This document shows, piece by piece, positions 1 through 8,337 of a stretch of 45,896 nucleotides of DNA. The stretch lies in NCBI GenBank assembly GCA_030431755.1, contig JAUIIK010000027.1, positions 1 through 45,896 of the forward strand, in the 5' to 3' direction. The DNA comes from Chloroflexia bacterium (GTDB lineage: Bacteria; Chloroflexota; Chloroflexia; Thermomicrobiales; CFX8). Numbering within the stretch: the first letter of the stretch is position 1; the number at the start of each line of letters is the position of its first letter. The translations under genes were made by a program, and so were the position numbers. A model generated the notes under the pieces. That model worked only from the letters and a program-made list of their open reading frames with translations. It ran no database searches and had not been told where the DNA came from.

Positions 1-87
1 AAGAGACAAGAGGGCGTAGGGAAAACCGCCGACAAGTGGGAGCGCGGCGATCAGGTACTAGAGTGCACAGGAAGGTGGGCAGCACCG

Positions 88-1011
88 GTGCTGCTTGTGC
101 TCAACAAGGATGACCGGTCGGTGATGTTCATTGACGATGTGTCGGGCGAGATCGTCAAGACACTGGCCGTCGGTCTCAATCCGCATGAAGCCGTCGTCAG
201 CCCGCGCGGCAATGTCGCCTACATCTCGAACGCCGGCGACAACACGGTGACGGTGATCGACCTCGCCAACCGGCGCGTCGCGGGAGAGATCACGGACGAG
301 CACTGGAGCTTTCCCCACGGCCTCGAGATCACCGGCGACGGCAAGTACCTCTGGGTCGCCGCGACCCGCTCCCACGGCATCTGGATCTACGAACGCGAAG
401 AAGACAACCCCGGCTGGCACGAGCTTGTCAAAGTCGTACCAACCCAACACCGCCTGAGCCATATGGTCCACCTCAGCCCGGACGGCGGCCGGGCCTACGT
501 GCCGAACATCGAATCCGGCGTCCTGACCGTCTTCGACACGCAGCGCATGGAGATCCTGAACCAGGTCGGCGTCGGCCCCGGCCCCGAAGGTGTCGCTGTA
601 CACCCGCTCGACGGCACGATCTACGTCGCCAACCAGGAAGACGACACCCTCTACATCATCGACGACCGCGACTACTTCCGCCGTCACACGCTGCATATCG
701 GCAGCACACCGGTACGCGCCGCCTTCACCCACGACGGCGAGCTGGCGCTGGTCGCGAACCGCCTCTCGCACGACATCTCGGTTATCTCCCACCGCTGGGA
801 CCGCGCGACCGTCACCCGCCAGCCCTGGGAGATCAAGCGCTTCCCGGTTGGCCGCTGGCCGGGCCAGATCGTCATGGCCCCGGACGGTAACCGCGCCTGG
901 GTGACCAACAACAAGACCAACGACATTTCGGAAATCGACCTCCGTGCCCTCGTCGAGACGCGCCGCATCCCAGCTGGCGTCCACCCGGACGGCATGGTCT
1001 GGATTCCCTGA
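88..1011 (+). CDS. YVTN-type beta-propeller repeat protein
   Basis: The protein is built from repeating blades of about 43 residues with the YVTN-family pattern: VAYISNAGDNTVTVID, AYVPNIESGVLTVFD, IYVANQEDDTLYIID and AWVTNNKTNDISEID. Each blade pairs an Asn-rich turn with a strand ending in hydrophobic-Asp. Such proteins fold as 7-bladed propellers and usually bind ligands or partners; no catalytic residues are evident. The GTG start is preceded by a purine-rich GAAGGTGGG about 8 bases upstream. The frame is, however, open all the way back to base 1, so an N-terminal extension beyond the window cannot be excluded. With this start there is no signal peptide, which is unusual because many YVTN proteins are exported. 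The substrate and role are unknown. Confidence 0.75.
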   Translation: MLLVLNKDDRSVMFIDDVSGEIVKTLAVGLNPHEAVVSPRGNVAYISNAGDNTVTVIDLANRRVAGEITDEHWSFPHGLEITGDGKYLWVAATRSHGIWIYEREEDNPGWHELVKVVPTQHRLSHMVHLSPDGGRAYVPNIESGVLTVFDTQRMEILNQVGVGPGPEGVAVHPLDGTIYVANQEDDTLYIIDDRDYFRRHTLHIGSTPVRAAFTHDGELALVANRLSHDISVISHRWDRATVTRQPWEIKRFPVGRWPGQIVMAPDGNRAWVTNNKTNDISEIDLRALVETRRIPAGVHPDGMVWIP

Positions 1012-1254
1012 GGGAGGGATTCGGGATGCCAGTTATCGTACCTCGTGCGACTCAGGTCGGATCCCCCCTGGCAACTCCATGATCTGATGCTCAGTGCGCG
1101 CTTGATCGGCTGGCCGGACATCCGAAGTATGGCGCGTGTACTATTCCCCTATCCTCGTCGAGGTTGCCGCGCCAGATCCGGTTCGGCGAGAATGCCGGCG
1201 AACGACGCGACGCCCGACAGACGCACATCCTTAACCGATGGCTGAGGGGGAAAT

Positions 1255-3690
1255 ATGGTCCAGCCACTGACAGTCGACGACATACGCGCCCGTGGCACGG
1301 ATGAGACGGTCCCAGCACCACTCTCGTCAGATCAGCTCGCAACGCTCGACGAAGTACAACGCCGCATCCTCTGGCTCAGCACCGCCATCATCAACCACGC
1401 CAACAACGTGCGCGAGCCGCGTGATGGGCTCAAAGTGGGCGGGCACCAGGCATCCAGCGCCTCGGTTGTCTCGATCATGACGGCGCTCTATTTCCACGCC
1501 CTGCGCGCCGGCGACCGGGTTTCCGTCAAACCCCACGCCTCGCCGGTATTCCATGCCGTCCAGTACCTGCTCGGCAACCTGCCGCGCGAGTACCTGACCG
1601 AGCTGCGCGCCTATGACGGCTTGCAGTCCTATCCGAGCCGCACGAAGGACCCCGACCCGGTCGACTTCTCGACCGGCTCCGTCGGCCTCGGCGCGGTCGC
1701 CCCGAACTTCGCCGCGCTCGGCCATCTCTATAGCCAGAAGCACTTCGGCGACGTCACCTCCGGCCGCTTCATCTCGCTCGTCGGCGACGCCGAGCTCGAC
1801 GAAGGCAACGTCTGGGAAGCGTTGATCGAAGACGCGCTGACGCCGGTTAGCAACGTCCTCTGGATTGTCGATCTCAACCGTCAGAGCCTCGACCGCGTGA
1901 TCCCCGGCATCCGGGCCGCCGAATTGAAGCAGCACTTCGCGAACAGCGGCTGGCGCGTGCTGGAGGCAAAGTACGGCCGCGACCTGCGGGCAGCCTTCGA
2001 GCGGCCCGGCGGCAACGCCCTGCGCCAGACGATCGACGACATGGAGAACGAGGAGTACCAGGGGCTGATCCGCATGGAGGGCGCGGAGCTGCGCGAGCAG
2101 ATCACCCATCGGGACGGCGGCCTCAACCAGGATGTCGCCCGCAATCTGGCCGACGTGCCCGACGAGATTCTGCCGAGCCTGATTTCGAACCTCGGCGGCC
2201 ATGACCTGCAGGACCTGATCGACATGCTTGAAGAAGGCTTACGGCCCTCCGACAAGCCCGCCATCCTCTTCGCTTACACGATCAAGGGCTGGCAAATGCC
2301 CTTCTACGGCGACGCCCTCAACCACTCGGCTCTGCTCAACGCGGGCCAGATCGACCCGCTGCGCGAAGCGCTCGGCATCCCGGCCGAGGAGTACTGGGAA
2401 CGCTTCGACCCGGCGTCGGACGCCGGCCAGCTCTGCCAGCTGGCCTACGACCGCATCTACGGCGAGGACCAGACGGTCGCGCCACAGGTCACAGCCGACG
2501 AGATCCCCGTCCACCTGGGTCACAATCGCCTGCCCACGGCATCGACGCAGGAATCCTTTGGCCGCCTGCTGACCCAGCTTGGCGATGTCGACAAAGTCGG
2601 CAAGCGCATTATCACAACATCGCCGGACGTTTCGATCTCGACCAACCTCGGCGGCTGGATCAACAAGGTCGGCGTCTTCCGGCCCGAACCAGCGACGCTC
2701 TACTTCAACGCGCCGCGCCAGCTGCTGCGCTGGGAGCCGGCGCCGGAGGGACAGCACATCGAGCTCGGCATCTCCGAGATGAACCTCTTCATGTTCCTCG
2801 GTTCGCTGGGTCTGAGCCAGGAGCTTTCGGGACAGCTGCTCTTCCCAATCGGGACGGTCTACGACCCCTTCATCTGCCGCGGTCTCGACGCCTTGATCTA
2901 TGGCTGCTACTCCGGCTCAAAATTCATCTTCGCCGGCACGCCGGCCGGCGTCTCGCTGGCCCCGGAGGGCGGCGCGCACCAATCGACGATCACGCCCTCA
3001 ATCGGCCACGAGCTGCCGAACCTGCGCTCGCACGAGCCGGCCTTCGCCCAGGAGCTCGAATGGCTCCTGCTCGACGGCTTGCGCCAGTGCACCGACCGCG
3101 AGCACGGCAAATCGACCTACCTGCGGCTGTCAACGAAACCCATCGACCAACGGCTGCTCCAGCCAGCGCTCGACCGGCTCGGAGAGGAGACGTTGCGCGA
3201 ACAGGTTTTAACTGGCGGCTACCGGCTGATCGACGCGCGCCAGGATGCCGAGGGACCGGTCGATCCACGCGACACCGTCCAGATCGTCGCCAGCGGCGTC
3301 ATGATGCCTGAAGCCGTCGAAGCTGCTCGGATGCTCCACGCCGAAGGCATCGCCGCCAACGTCATCAACCTGACCTCGCCACAGCTCGTCTACGAACAGT
3401 GGCGCGATTGGCAGCGTGCCAAGATGCGCGGGACTGCGGACGGCGCGCCAGACGCAGGGCGCATTGACGACCTCATTCCTGCCAGCGAGCGCCGGGCACC
3501 GATCGTGACCGTCCAGGATGGCGCGTCCCACTCGCTAGCCTGGCTCGGCAGCGTCTATGGCGCGCGCCAGTTCGCGCTCGGAGTCGACGACTTCGGCCAG
3601 TCCGGCGACATCCCCTCGCTCTACCGCCACTTCGAGATGGACGCCGAACATATCGCCTCAACGGCCTTTGCGGTCCTTGATCTACGGTAG
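1255..3690 (+). CDS. AceE-like homodimeric 2-oxoacid dehydrogenase E1 / transketolase-superfamily enzyme
   Basis: This is a thiamine-diphosphate (ThDP) enzyme of 811 residues. The layout matches homodimeric pyruvate dehydrogenase E1 (AceE, usually near 890 residues): VGGHQASS at residues 61-68, HASP at 94-97, the ThDP/Mg motif starting GDAELDEG (177-184) and ending at N208 in VDLNRQ, and a GISEMN segment whose E508 would activate the cofactor. A C-terminal transketolase-type domain follows. The ATG has a strong GAGGGGG Shine-Dalgarno 4 bases upstream. No E2 or E3 gene lies nearby, so the acceptor of the two-carbon unit cannot be told from context. Pyruvate is the likeliest substrate by family. 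An atypical transketolase or another 2-oxoacid E1 remains possible. Confidence 0.75.
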   Translation: MVQPLTVDDIRARGTDETVPAPLSSDQLATLDEVQRRILWLSTAIINHANNVREPRDGLKVGGHQASSASVVSIMTALYFHALRAGDRVSVKPHASPVFHAVQYLLGNLPREYLTELRAYDGLQSYPSRTKDPDPVDFSTGSVGLGAVAPNFAALGHLYSQKHFGDVTSGRFISLVGDAELDEGNVWEALIEDALTPVSNVLWIVDLNRQSLDRVIPGIRAAELKQHFANSGWRVLEAKYGRDLRAAFERPGGNALRQTIDDMENEEYQGLIRMEGAELREQITHRDGGLNQDVARNLADVPDEILPSLISNLGGHDLQDLIDMLEEGLRPSDKPAILFAYTIKGWQMPFYGDALNHSALLNAGQIDPLREALGIPAEEYWERFDPASDAGQLCQLAYDRIYGEDQTVAPQVTADEIPVHLGHNRLPTASTQESFGRLLTQLGDVDKVGKRIITTSPDVSISTNLGGWINKVGVFRPEPATLYFNAPRQLLRWEPAPEGQHIELGISEMNLFMFLGSLGLSQELSGQLLFPIGTVYDPFICRGLDALIYGCYSGSKFIFAGTPAGVSLAPEGGAHQSTITPSIGHELPNLRSHEPAFAQELEWLLLDGLRQCTDREHGKSTYLRLSTKPIDQRLLQPALDRLGEETLREQVLTGGYRLIDARQDAEGPVDPRDTVQIVASGVMMPEAVEAARMLHAEGIAANVINLTSPQLVYEQWRDWQRAKMRGTADGAPDAGRIDDLIPASERRAPIVTVQDGASHSLAWLGSVYGARQFALGVDDFGQSGDIPSLYRHFEMDAEHIASTAFAVLDLR

Positions 3691-3692
3691 AA

Positions 3693-3750
3693 GGCCCTCA
3701 CTCCCAACCCCTCTCCCAATGCTGGGAGAGGGGGCCGGGGGGTGAGGGCC
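3693..3750. repeat. 58-bp palindromic intergenic repeat overlapping a start codon
   Basis: The outer arms GGCCCTCA and TGAGGGCC and the inner arms CCCTCTCCCA and TGGGAGAGGG form a long near-perfect hairpin. It begins two bases after the E1 stop codon. It carries the GTG start (3742) and purine-rich leader of the next gene. The C-rich/G-rich form resembles the dispersed palindromes common in Chloroflexota genomes. In RNA it would fold strongly across the ribosome-binding site. Confidence 0.8.
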
Positions 3751-5469
3751 CTTCCCGCCCTCCTCATCCTCCTCCTCACACTGATCACCCCACTCACCGC
3801 CGTCGCCGACGAGCAGGGCGTAATCGGGTTCCCGGTTGATCCCGATGCAACGCCGACCGGGCCGACCGGGAACATCTACGTGCGCGGCATCGCGTCGCAC
3901 GCCTGGTGGCTCGATCCGGAGGTCTACGGTGGTCAGCTCCTGCCGGCGCTCGACGAGCTGCAAGTAACGACGGTGCGACTGAGTATTGATTGGAAGGTCT
4001 TCGAACCCGAGCCCGGTGTGTGGGACTGGTCGGTCTATGACCGGGTGTTGGGAGAACTGGCCAGACGCAACATCCTGATCGTCGCCGACTTCAGCACGAT
4101 CCCAGCCTGGGCATCGACCGATCCAACGAGCTGTGCGATTCCACCTCTGGAAGTCCCTACCTGCCAGCTACGCGAGGACATGTACGACGAGTTCGCCAAC
4201 GCGATGCGGGCGGCGATCGAGCGCTATGCCTGGATCGAGCACTGGGAGTTCTGGAACGAACCAGAGCTGTGGACCTACCTCGGCAAGGACGGACCGCTCT
4301 ACGTCCGGCATCTGCGGATGTTCTACGACATCGCCCACGAGGTGAACCCGCAGGTCACCGTGGCGGCCCAGACGCTGGTCGGGCCGGAGTACATGGACTG
4401 GCTCTATAACATCAGCGACGCCGAATACGGGGATGACAACGAGCCCTGGGACGCTGTCTCGGTCCACCCCTACAACTGGTACTACGTCCCAACAGCGGGC
4501 GAACCGCCGCTTGAGATCAACTACGACCGCGTCCTCCAGCTACGCCAGATGATGATCGAGCGCGGTGACGCCGACAAAAAGATCTGGATCACCGAGTTTG
4601 GCTGGACCAACGACGAGGAGTGGCAGGCACGCAACCTGCCGGTGACGCTCGACTGGCTCCAGTCGCAACCCTACATTGAATTCGCCCATCTCCACATGCT
4701 GCATGACTGGAACGAGGAGCCGCAGGACCAGTTCGGGCTGATGCGGATCATCGAACGCGGCGGCTACCGCTACCTCGACGAGGAGACGGTCTTCGAGCCG
4801 AAAGCGCTCTACTACAACACCTTCCGCGACTATCCGACGAACCAGGTTGGGCGGCCTCCGGACGAACCCGCCGCGCGGACCTTCTTCCAGACGGGTCATG
4901 CGATAGAGGAACCATTCCTCAGCGGTTGGCTTGCGCGTGGTGGCCTGGCAGGGCCGGGCCTTCCATTGACCAGACCGTATGCCCGGCAGAATCTCACCGG
5001 CGAGTGGCTGCTGGTGCAGGATTTTGAGCGCGCCCGGCTCGAGAATCACCCGGAGTTCGCCGGCGAGCCCGCCGAAATCCTCGGCGCGCCGGTCGGCCGC
5101 GAGCTGGCGGCAACTCACCTACAGCCGGAGCACTTTGTCGCGTCGGCGCCATGCCAGCCGGCCGCCGACCGCGCCTGCTTCGCCGGCACGGACTTCGGCG
5201 TCGAAGCCGGCTTCCGCGATTTCTGGCTAGCCAACAATGGTGAGGTGCGCTTCGGACTGCCGATTTCGACGGAGTTCAACGAAAACGGCGTTACCGTCCA
5301 GTACTTCGAGCGCGCGCGCCTGGAATGGCATCCCGAGCTACCGTCGGGCGAGCAGATCATTGCCGGCCAGATCGTCCGCGAGCAATTGATCGACGAAGGC
5401 TGGCTGCTACCGGACGGCAGCGTCCCAAGCCACGACGCGCGCCTCCCCACCAGACGCGCCTTCGGCTAA
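3742..5469 (+). CDS. Exported clan GH-A glycoside hydrolase with two C-terminal FERARxExHPE modules
   Basis: A leucine-rich signal peptide (residues 1-23) ends at AVA before DEQ. The catalytic (beta/alpha)8 barrel spans about residues 40-360. The acid/base glutamate is E173 in EFWNEPE, and the nucleophile is probably E285 in WITEFGW, the two-glutamate arrangement of clan GH-A families such as GH5 and GH39. The C-terminal 200 residues hold two copies of a module with an FGLPIS-like turn and DFERARLENHPE or YFERARLEWHPE, frequent in exported Chloroflexota proteins and probably involved in surface or wall binding. The GTG start is required to give the signal peptide and lies inside a palindromic repeat, so translation may be weak or structure-controlled. 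The substrate glycan is unknown. Confidence 0.8.
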   Translation: MRALPALLILLLTLITPLTAVADEQGVIGFPVDPDATPTGPTGNIYVRGIASHAWWLDPEVYGGQLLPALDELQVTTVRLSIDWKVFEPEPGVWDWSVYDRVLGELARRNILIVADFSTIPAWASTDPTSCAIPPLEVPTCQLREDMYDEFANAMRAAIERYAWIEHWEFWNEPELWTYLGKDGPLYVRHLRMFYDIAHEVNPQVTVAAQTLVGPEYMDWLYNISDAEYGDDNEPWDAVSVHPYNWYYVPTAGEPPLEINYDRVLQLRQMMIERGDADKKIWITEFGWTNDEEWQARNLPVTLDWLQSQPYIEFAHLHMLHDWNEEPQDQFGLMRIIERGGYRYLDEETVFEPKALYYNTFRDYPTNQVGRPPDEPAARTFFQTGHAIEEPFLSGWLARGGLAGPGLPLTRPYARQNLTGEWLLVQDFERARLENHPEFAGEPAEILGAPVGRELAATHLQPEHFVASAPCQPAADRACFAGTDFGVEAGFRDFWLANNGEVRFGLPISTEFNENGVTVQYFERARLEWHPELPSGEQIIAGQIVREQLIDEGWLLPDGSVPSHDARLPTRRAFG

Positions 5470-5497
5470 CTAGCGCATCAATCGCAACCCACCACCA

Positions 5498-5523
5498 CGT
5501 AGGGCCGGGGCTCGTCCCCGGCC
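5498..5523 (+). repeat. 26-bp hairpin repeat, copy 1 (single arm)
   Basis: This unit starts CGTAGGGCCGGGGCTCG and ends TCCCCGGCC, with an internal hairpin GGCCGGGG-CTCGT-CCCCGGCC. It is identical to both arms of the inverted pair at 26094-26170. It lies just downstream of the glycoside hydrolase, where it may also act as a terminator-like structure. Confidence 0.8.
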
Positions 5524-5672
5524 ACTTGCATGCACTGTGCAACGAGTCCCCGAGAGTTCACCGTTTCGTCACATTCTCGTGAAATTTCCTCGATAGCTGC
5601 CGCGCATCATAGAAATGTCACAGGCCACGGCAATGACGCCGGGTCTCACGGGAACGAATGGAGAGGTGATCA

Positions 5673-6620
5673 ATGACGACTCCTTACGGGCATGGCAGCC
5701 GCGAAGCTGTCATCGAAGCGCGCGGCCTGACCAAGCGCTACGGCGAATTCGTTGCGGCCGACGCCGTCGAATTCACGGTCTACCGGGGCGACATCTTTGG
5801 CTTCCTCGGCCCGAACGGGGCCGGGAAGAGCACGACGATCGGGATGCTCCTCGGTCTGGTCGCGCCCAGCGACGGCGAAGTGCGGCTGTTTGGCCTGCCG
5901 CCCGCAAAGCAGCGGGAAGGTTTGGCCCGGGTCGGCGGGATCATCGAAGCTCCCGCCTTCTACCCCTACCTTAGCGGCCGCGACAACCTGCGCGCGCTTG
6001 GGCATCTACGGCCCGGCCTCTCGCGCGAACGCATCGACGAGGTGCTGGAGACCGTCCAACTCGCGCACGCGGCCGACCGCAAATTCGGAAAATACTCGAT
6101 GGGCATGAAGCAACGGCTCGGCATCGCCTGGACGCTGCTGCATGACCCCGAATTGCTCATCCTCGACGAGCCGACGAACGGCCTCGACCCGGCTGGGATG
6201 ATCGAGGTCCGCCACCTGTTGCTGAGTCTGGCGGAGCAGGGCAAGACGATTCTGATCTCCAGCCACCTGCTGCACGAGATCGAGCAGGTCTGCGACCGGC
6301 TGGCCGTCATTCAGGGCGGCAAGATCATTGCGGAAGGCGCGATTGATGAGCTCCGGGCAGCCTCGACACAGATCCGCATCGCCACGAGCCAGCCTGAGCG
6401 AGCTGCAGAACTGCTGACAGAGCTCGATGGCGTCGCGGCGGTCCGGAGCGGTCCGGAGTACCTGGAAGTTGACGCGCCGGACGCATCGTCGGCGACGATC
6501 AACATGGCGCTGGTCAGCGCCGGCATACCCGTCGACGAGCTCCGCATCCACAGCGCCACGCTGGAAGACGCGTTCCTCCAGCTGACGGCAAATGAGCAGA
6601 AAGTAGAGGTAGCAGCATGA
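5673..6620 (+). CDS. ABC-2 type exporter ATP-binding protein
   Basis: The nucleotide-binding domain fills residues 13-230. Walker A is GPNGAGKS (46-53), the signature loop is YSMGMKQR (141-148), Walker B is LLILDEP (161-167), and the H-loop lies in SSHLLHEIE. The degenerate signature (SMGMK instead of LSGGQ) is typical of the bacitracin/antibiotic-resistance (CcmA/BcrA) subfamily of ABC-2 exporters. The C-terminal 80 residues match the accessory domain of that group. The ATG follows GAGAGGTGAT. Its stop overlaps the ATG of the permease gene (ATGA), so the two are translationally coupled. The neighbouring two-component system suggests a role in export of, or resistance to, a membrane-active compound, but the substrate is not visible. 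Confidence 0.9.
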   Translation: MTTPYGHGSREAVIEARGLTKRYGEFVAADAVEFTVYRGDIFGFLGPNGAGKSTTIGMLLGLVAPSDGEVRLFGLPPAKQREGLARVGGIIEAPAFYPYLSGRDNLRALGHLRPGLSRERIDEVLETVQLAHAADRKFGKYSMGMKQRLGIAWTLLHDPELLILDEPTNGLDPAGMIEVRHLLLSLAEQGKTILISSHLLHEIEQVCDRLAVIQGGKIIAEGAIDELRAASTQIRIATSQPERAAELLTELDGVAAVRSGPEYLEVDAPDASSATINMALVSAGIPVDELRIHSATLEDAFLQLTANEQKVEVAA

Positions 6621-7492
6621 CCGCCCAGGTTTCGACCCTGCAACAGGTGACTGCGCGGGCAGACAATCCGGCGGGTACGGCGTCCCTGGCGGCGCTCGTC
6701 CGACTGGAGTTCCAGAAGCTCTCGAAGCGGCTGATGACGCGTGTATTGTTCGGCATGATGGCGCTGGGCATCGGCGGATTGATCGGCTTGACTTACCTGA
6801 TTCGGTCACTGTCAAGCGACCTCTCCGTTGCGGTGGAAGACTACACCTTCCCGCAGGTGCTCACAAATGGCTTCGACGTCATATCGTTCATTGGGCCGAT
6901 CCTGATCATCATCCTGGCAGCCGCGGCGGCGGGCTCGGACTACAGCTGGGGAACGGTGCGCACCATCGTCGGTAGCGGGGTGAGCCGGTCGAAGGCGCTG
7001 CTGGCCCAGTTCCTGACGATGGCGGCCGCGGCAACGGCCGTGACCCTGACCGGCCTCCTGTCGACCATCGTCGCCTCGTTGATTATTGGCGCGCTTGAGG
7101 GTCAGGGACTCCAGACCGGCTGGATCACCGGCGCCGCGCTTGGCGACCTGGGACTGATGATCGTCCGGAGCTCGTTTGTGATGATCTTCTTCGGCGCGCT
7201 CGGTTTCGTCACGGCGCACGTCACACGCTCGGTCGCCGCCGGCATCGCGACCGGCATCGGCCTGATGGTCCTTGGCCCGATCTCGCTCGCCATCGTTGGG
7301 ACGCTCGGCGAATTCGGCGAACGCATCGACCAGTTCCTGGTGACCGCCAACACGGAGGTGCTTCACGGCAACGTGGCAGGGGCCGGCGCGCCGGGGCCGT
7401 GGCAAGCCGCCGCGACGCTCGGCTTCTACATCGCCACCGGCTTCCTGTTGTCTCTCGTGCTCTTCCAGCGCCGCGACATCTCAGTCGACTAG
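6617..7492 (+). CDS. ABC-2 type exporter permease
   Basis: This 291-residue integral membrane protein has about six hydrophobic segments: one near residues 45-65, the next around 90-110 (GPILIIILAAAAAGSDYSWG), then three central helices and a last one just before the C-terminal QRRDISVD. The motif YSWGTVRTIVGSGVSRSKALLAQ is shortened here to YSWGTVRTI and SRSKALLAQ; it is characteristic of ABC-2 membrane subunits. The gene overlaps the upstream ATPase gene by four bases and would form the transporter with it. A hairpin at 7511-7535 follows before the regulator genes, so the regulators may be on a separate or attenuated transcript. Confidence 0.88.
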   Translation: MTAQVSTLQQVTARADNPAGTASLAALVRLEFQKLSKRLMTRVLFGMMALGIGGLIGLTYLIRSLSSDLSVAVEDYTFPQVLTNGFDVISFIGPILIIILAAAAAGSDYSWGTVRTIVGSGVSRSKALLAQFLTMAAAATAVTLTGLLSTIVASLIIGALEGQGLQTGWITGAALGDLGLMIVRSSFVMIFFGALGFVTAHVTRSVAAGIATGIGLMVLGPISLAIVGTLGEFGERIDQFLVTANTEVLHGNVAGAGAPGPWQAAATLGFYIATGFLLSLVLFQRRDISVD

Positions 7493-7510
7493 CTGGAGAC
7501 GCATATGCCG

Positions 7511-7535
7511 AAGCGCCCTGACAGAGCGGGCGCTT
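7511..7535 (+). terminator. Hairpin after the ABC exporter genes
   Basis: AAGCGCCC and GGGCGCTT form an 8-bp perfect stem with a 9-base loop. The tail CGCGCGTTTCT is only weakly T-rich, so this could be a terminator or a partial attenuator between the exporter and the two-component genes. Confidence 0.5.
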
Positions 7536-7605
7536 CGCGCGTTTCTACGGATGTCGGCGTGTATTCTCTGTATGGCGTTTTCGACGAAGGAATGAGCAGA
7601 GACAG

Positions 7606-8328
7606 ATGGCCCATGTCGTCGTGGTTGAGGACGAATATGAGATCGCCCGCATCGTCACGGAGGCGCTGCGCGAGGAAGGCCATGATGTCGAAACGCTCAG
7701 TGACGGCCAGGTCGCCCTCGCCCGGCTTACTGGAGACAGCGCGCCCGATCCGGACCTGATCGTCCTCGACCTGATGCTCCCCGGCGTCGACGGCCTGGAG
7801 ATCTGCCGCCAGGTGCGGCAAGTCCGCATCACGCCCATCCTGATGCTGACCGCGAAGTCAACCGAGTTGGACCGTGTTCTCGGCCTGGAGCTGGGCGCTG
7901 ACGACTACCTGACCAAGCCGTTCTCCGTCCGCGAGCTCCAGGCTCGCGCCGGCGCGATGCTCCGGCGCGTCGAAATGATGCGCGCCCATTCCAGGGTCGA
8001 AGAGGCCGGTGAGACGCCGCTTGTGCACGGCGCGCTGGAGATCAACTCGGTCAGCCGTGCTGTCTATGTCAACGGCGCGTCGGTGTCGTTGACGGCGCGT
8101 GAATTCGACCTGCTCTATCTGCTCGCCTCCAACCCGGAACGGGCCTTCAGCCGCGACTACCTGCTCGACCGGCTCTGGGGCGACGATTTCGCAGGCTTCG
8201 ACAGGACAGTTGACACCCACATCCTGCGGCTGCGGCGCAAGCTCGCACTCGACGAGACGCTCCCCGGCCGGATCGTGACGCTTTGGGGCGTCGGCTACAA
8301 GTACGTCGAAGACCCGGACCCGGAGTAG
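7606..8328 (+). CDS. OmpR/PhoB-family response regulator
   Basis: The receiver domain spans residues 1-120, with acidic residues E8 and D9, phosphoacceptor D55 in VLDLMLPG, and K104 in TKPFS. A winged-helix DNA-binding domain follows (about 135-235), with SLTAREFDLLYLLA and RTVDTHILRLRRKL, the PhoB-type recognition region. The length of 240 residues is normal. The partner kinase starts 9 bases after the stop, so the pair is one transcript. The ABC exporter lies 114 bases upstream and is the obvious candidate target, by analogy with other exporter/two-component clusters. No operator repeat was identified. Confidence 0.93.
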   Translation: MAHVVVVEDEYEIARIVTEALREEGHDVETLSDGQVALARLTGDSAPDPDLIVLDLMLPGVDGLEICRQVRQVRITPILMLTAKSTELDRVLGLELGADDYLTKPFSVRELQARAGAMLRRVEMMRAHSRVEEAGETPLVHGALEINSVSRAVYVNGASVSLTAREFDLLYLLASNPERAFSRDYLLDRLWGDDFAGFDRTVDTHILRLRRKLALDETLPGRIVTLWGVGYKYVEDPDPE

Positions 8329-8337
8329 CGGCGAGCG

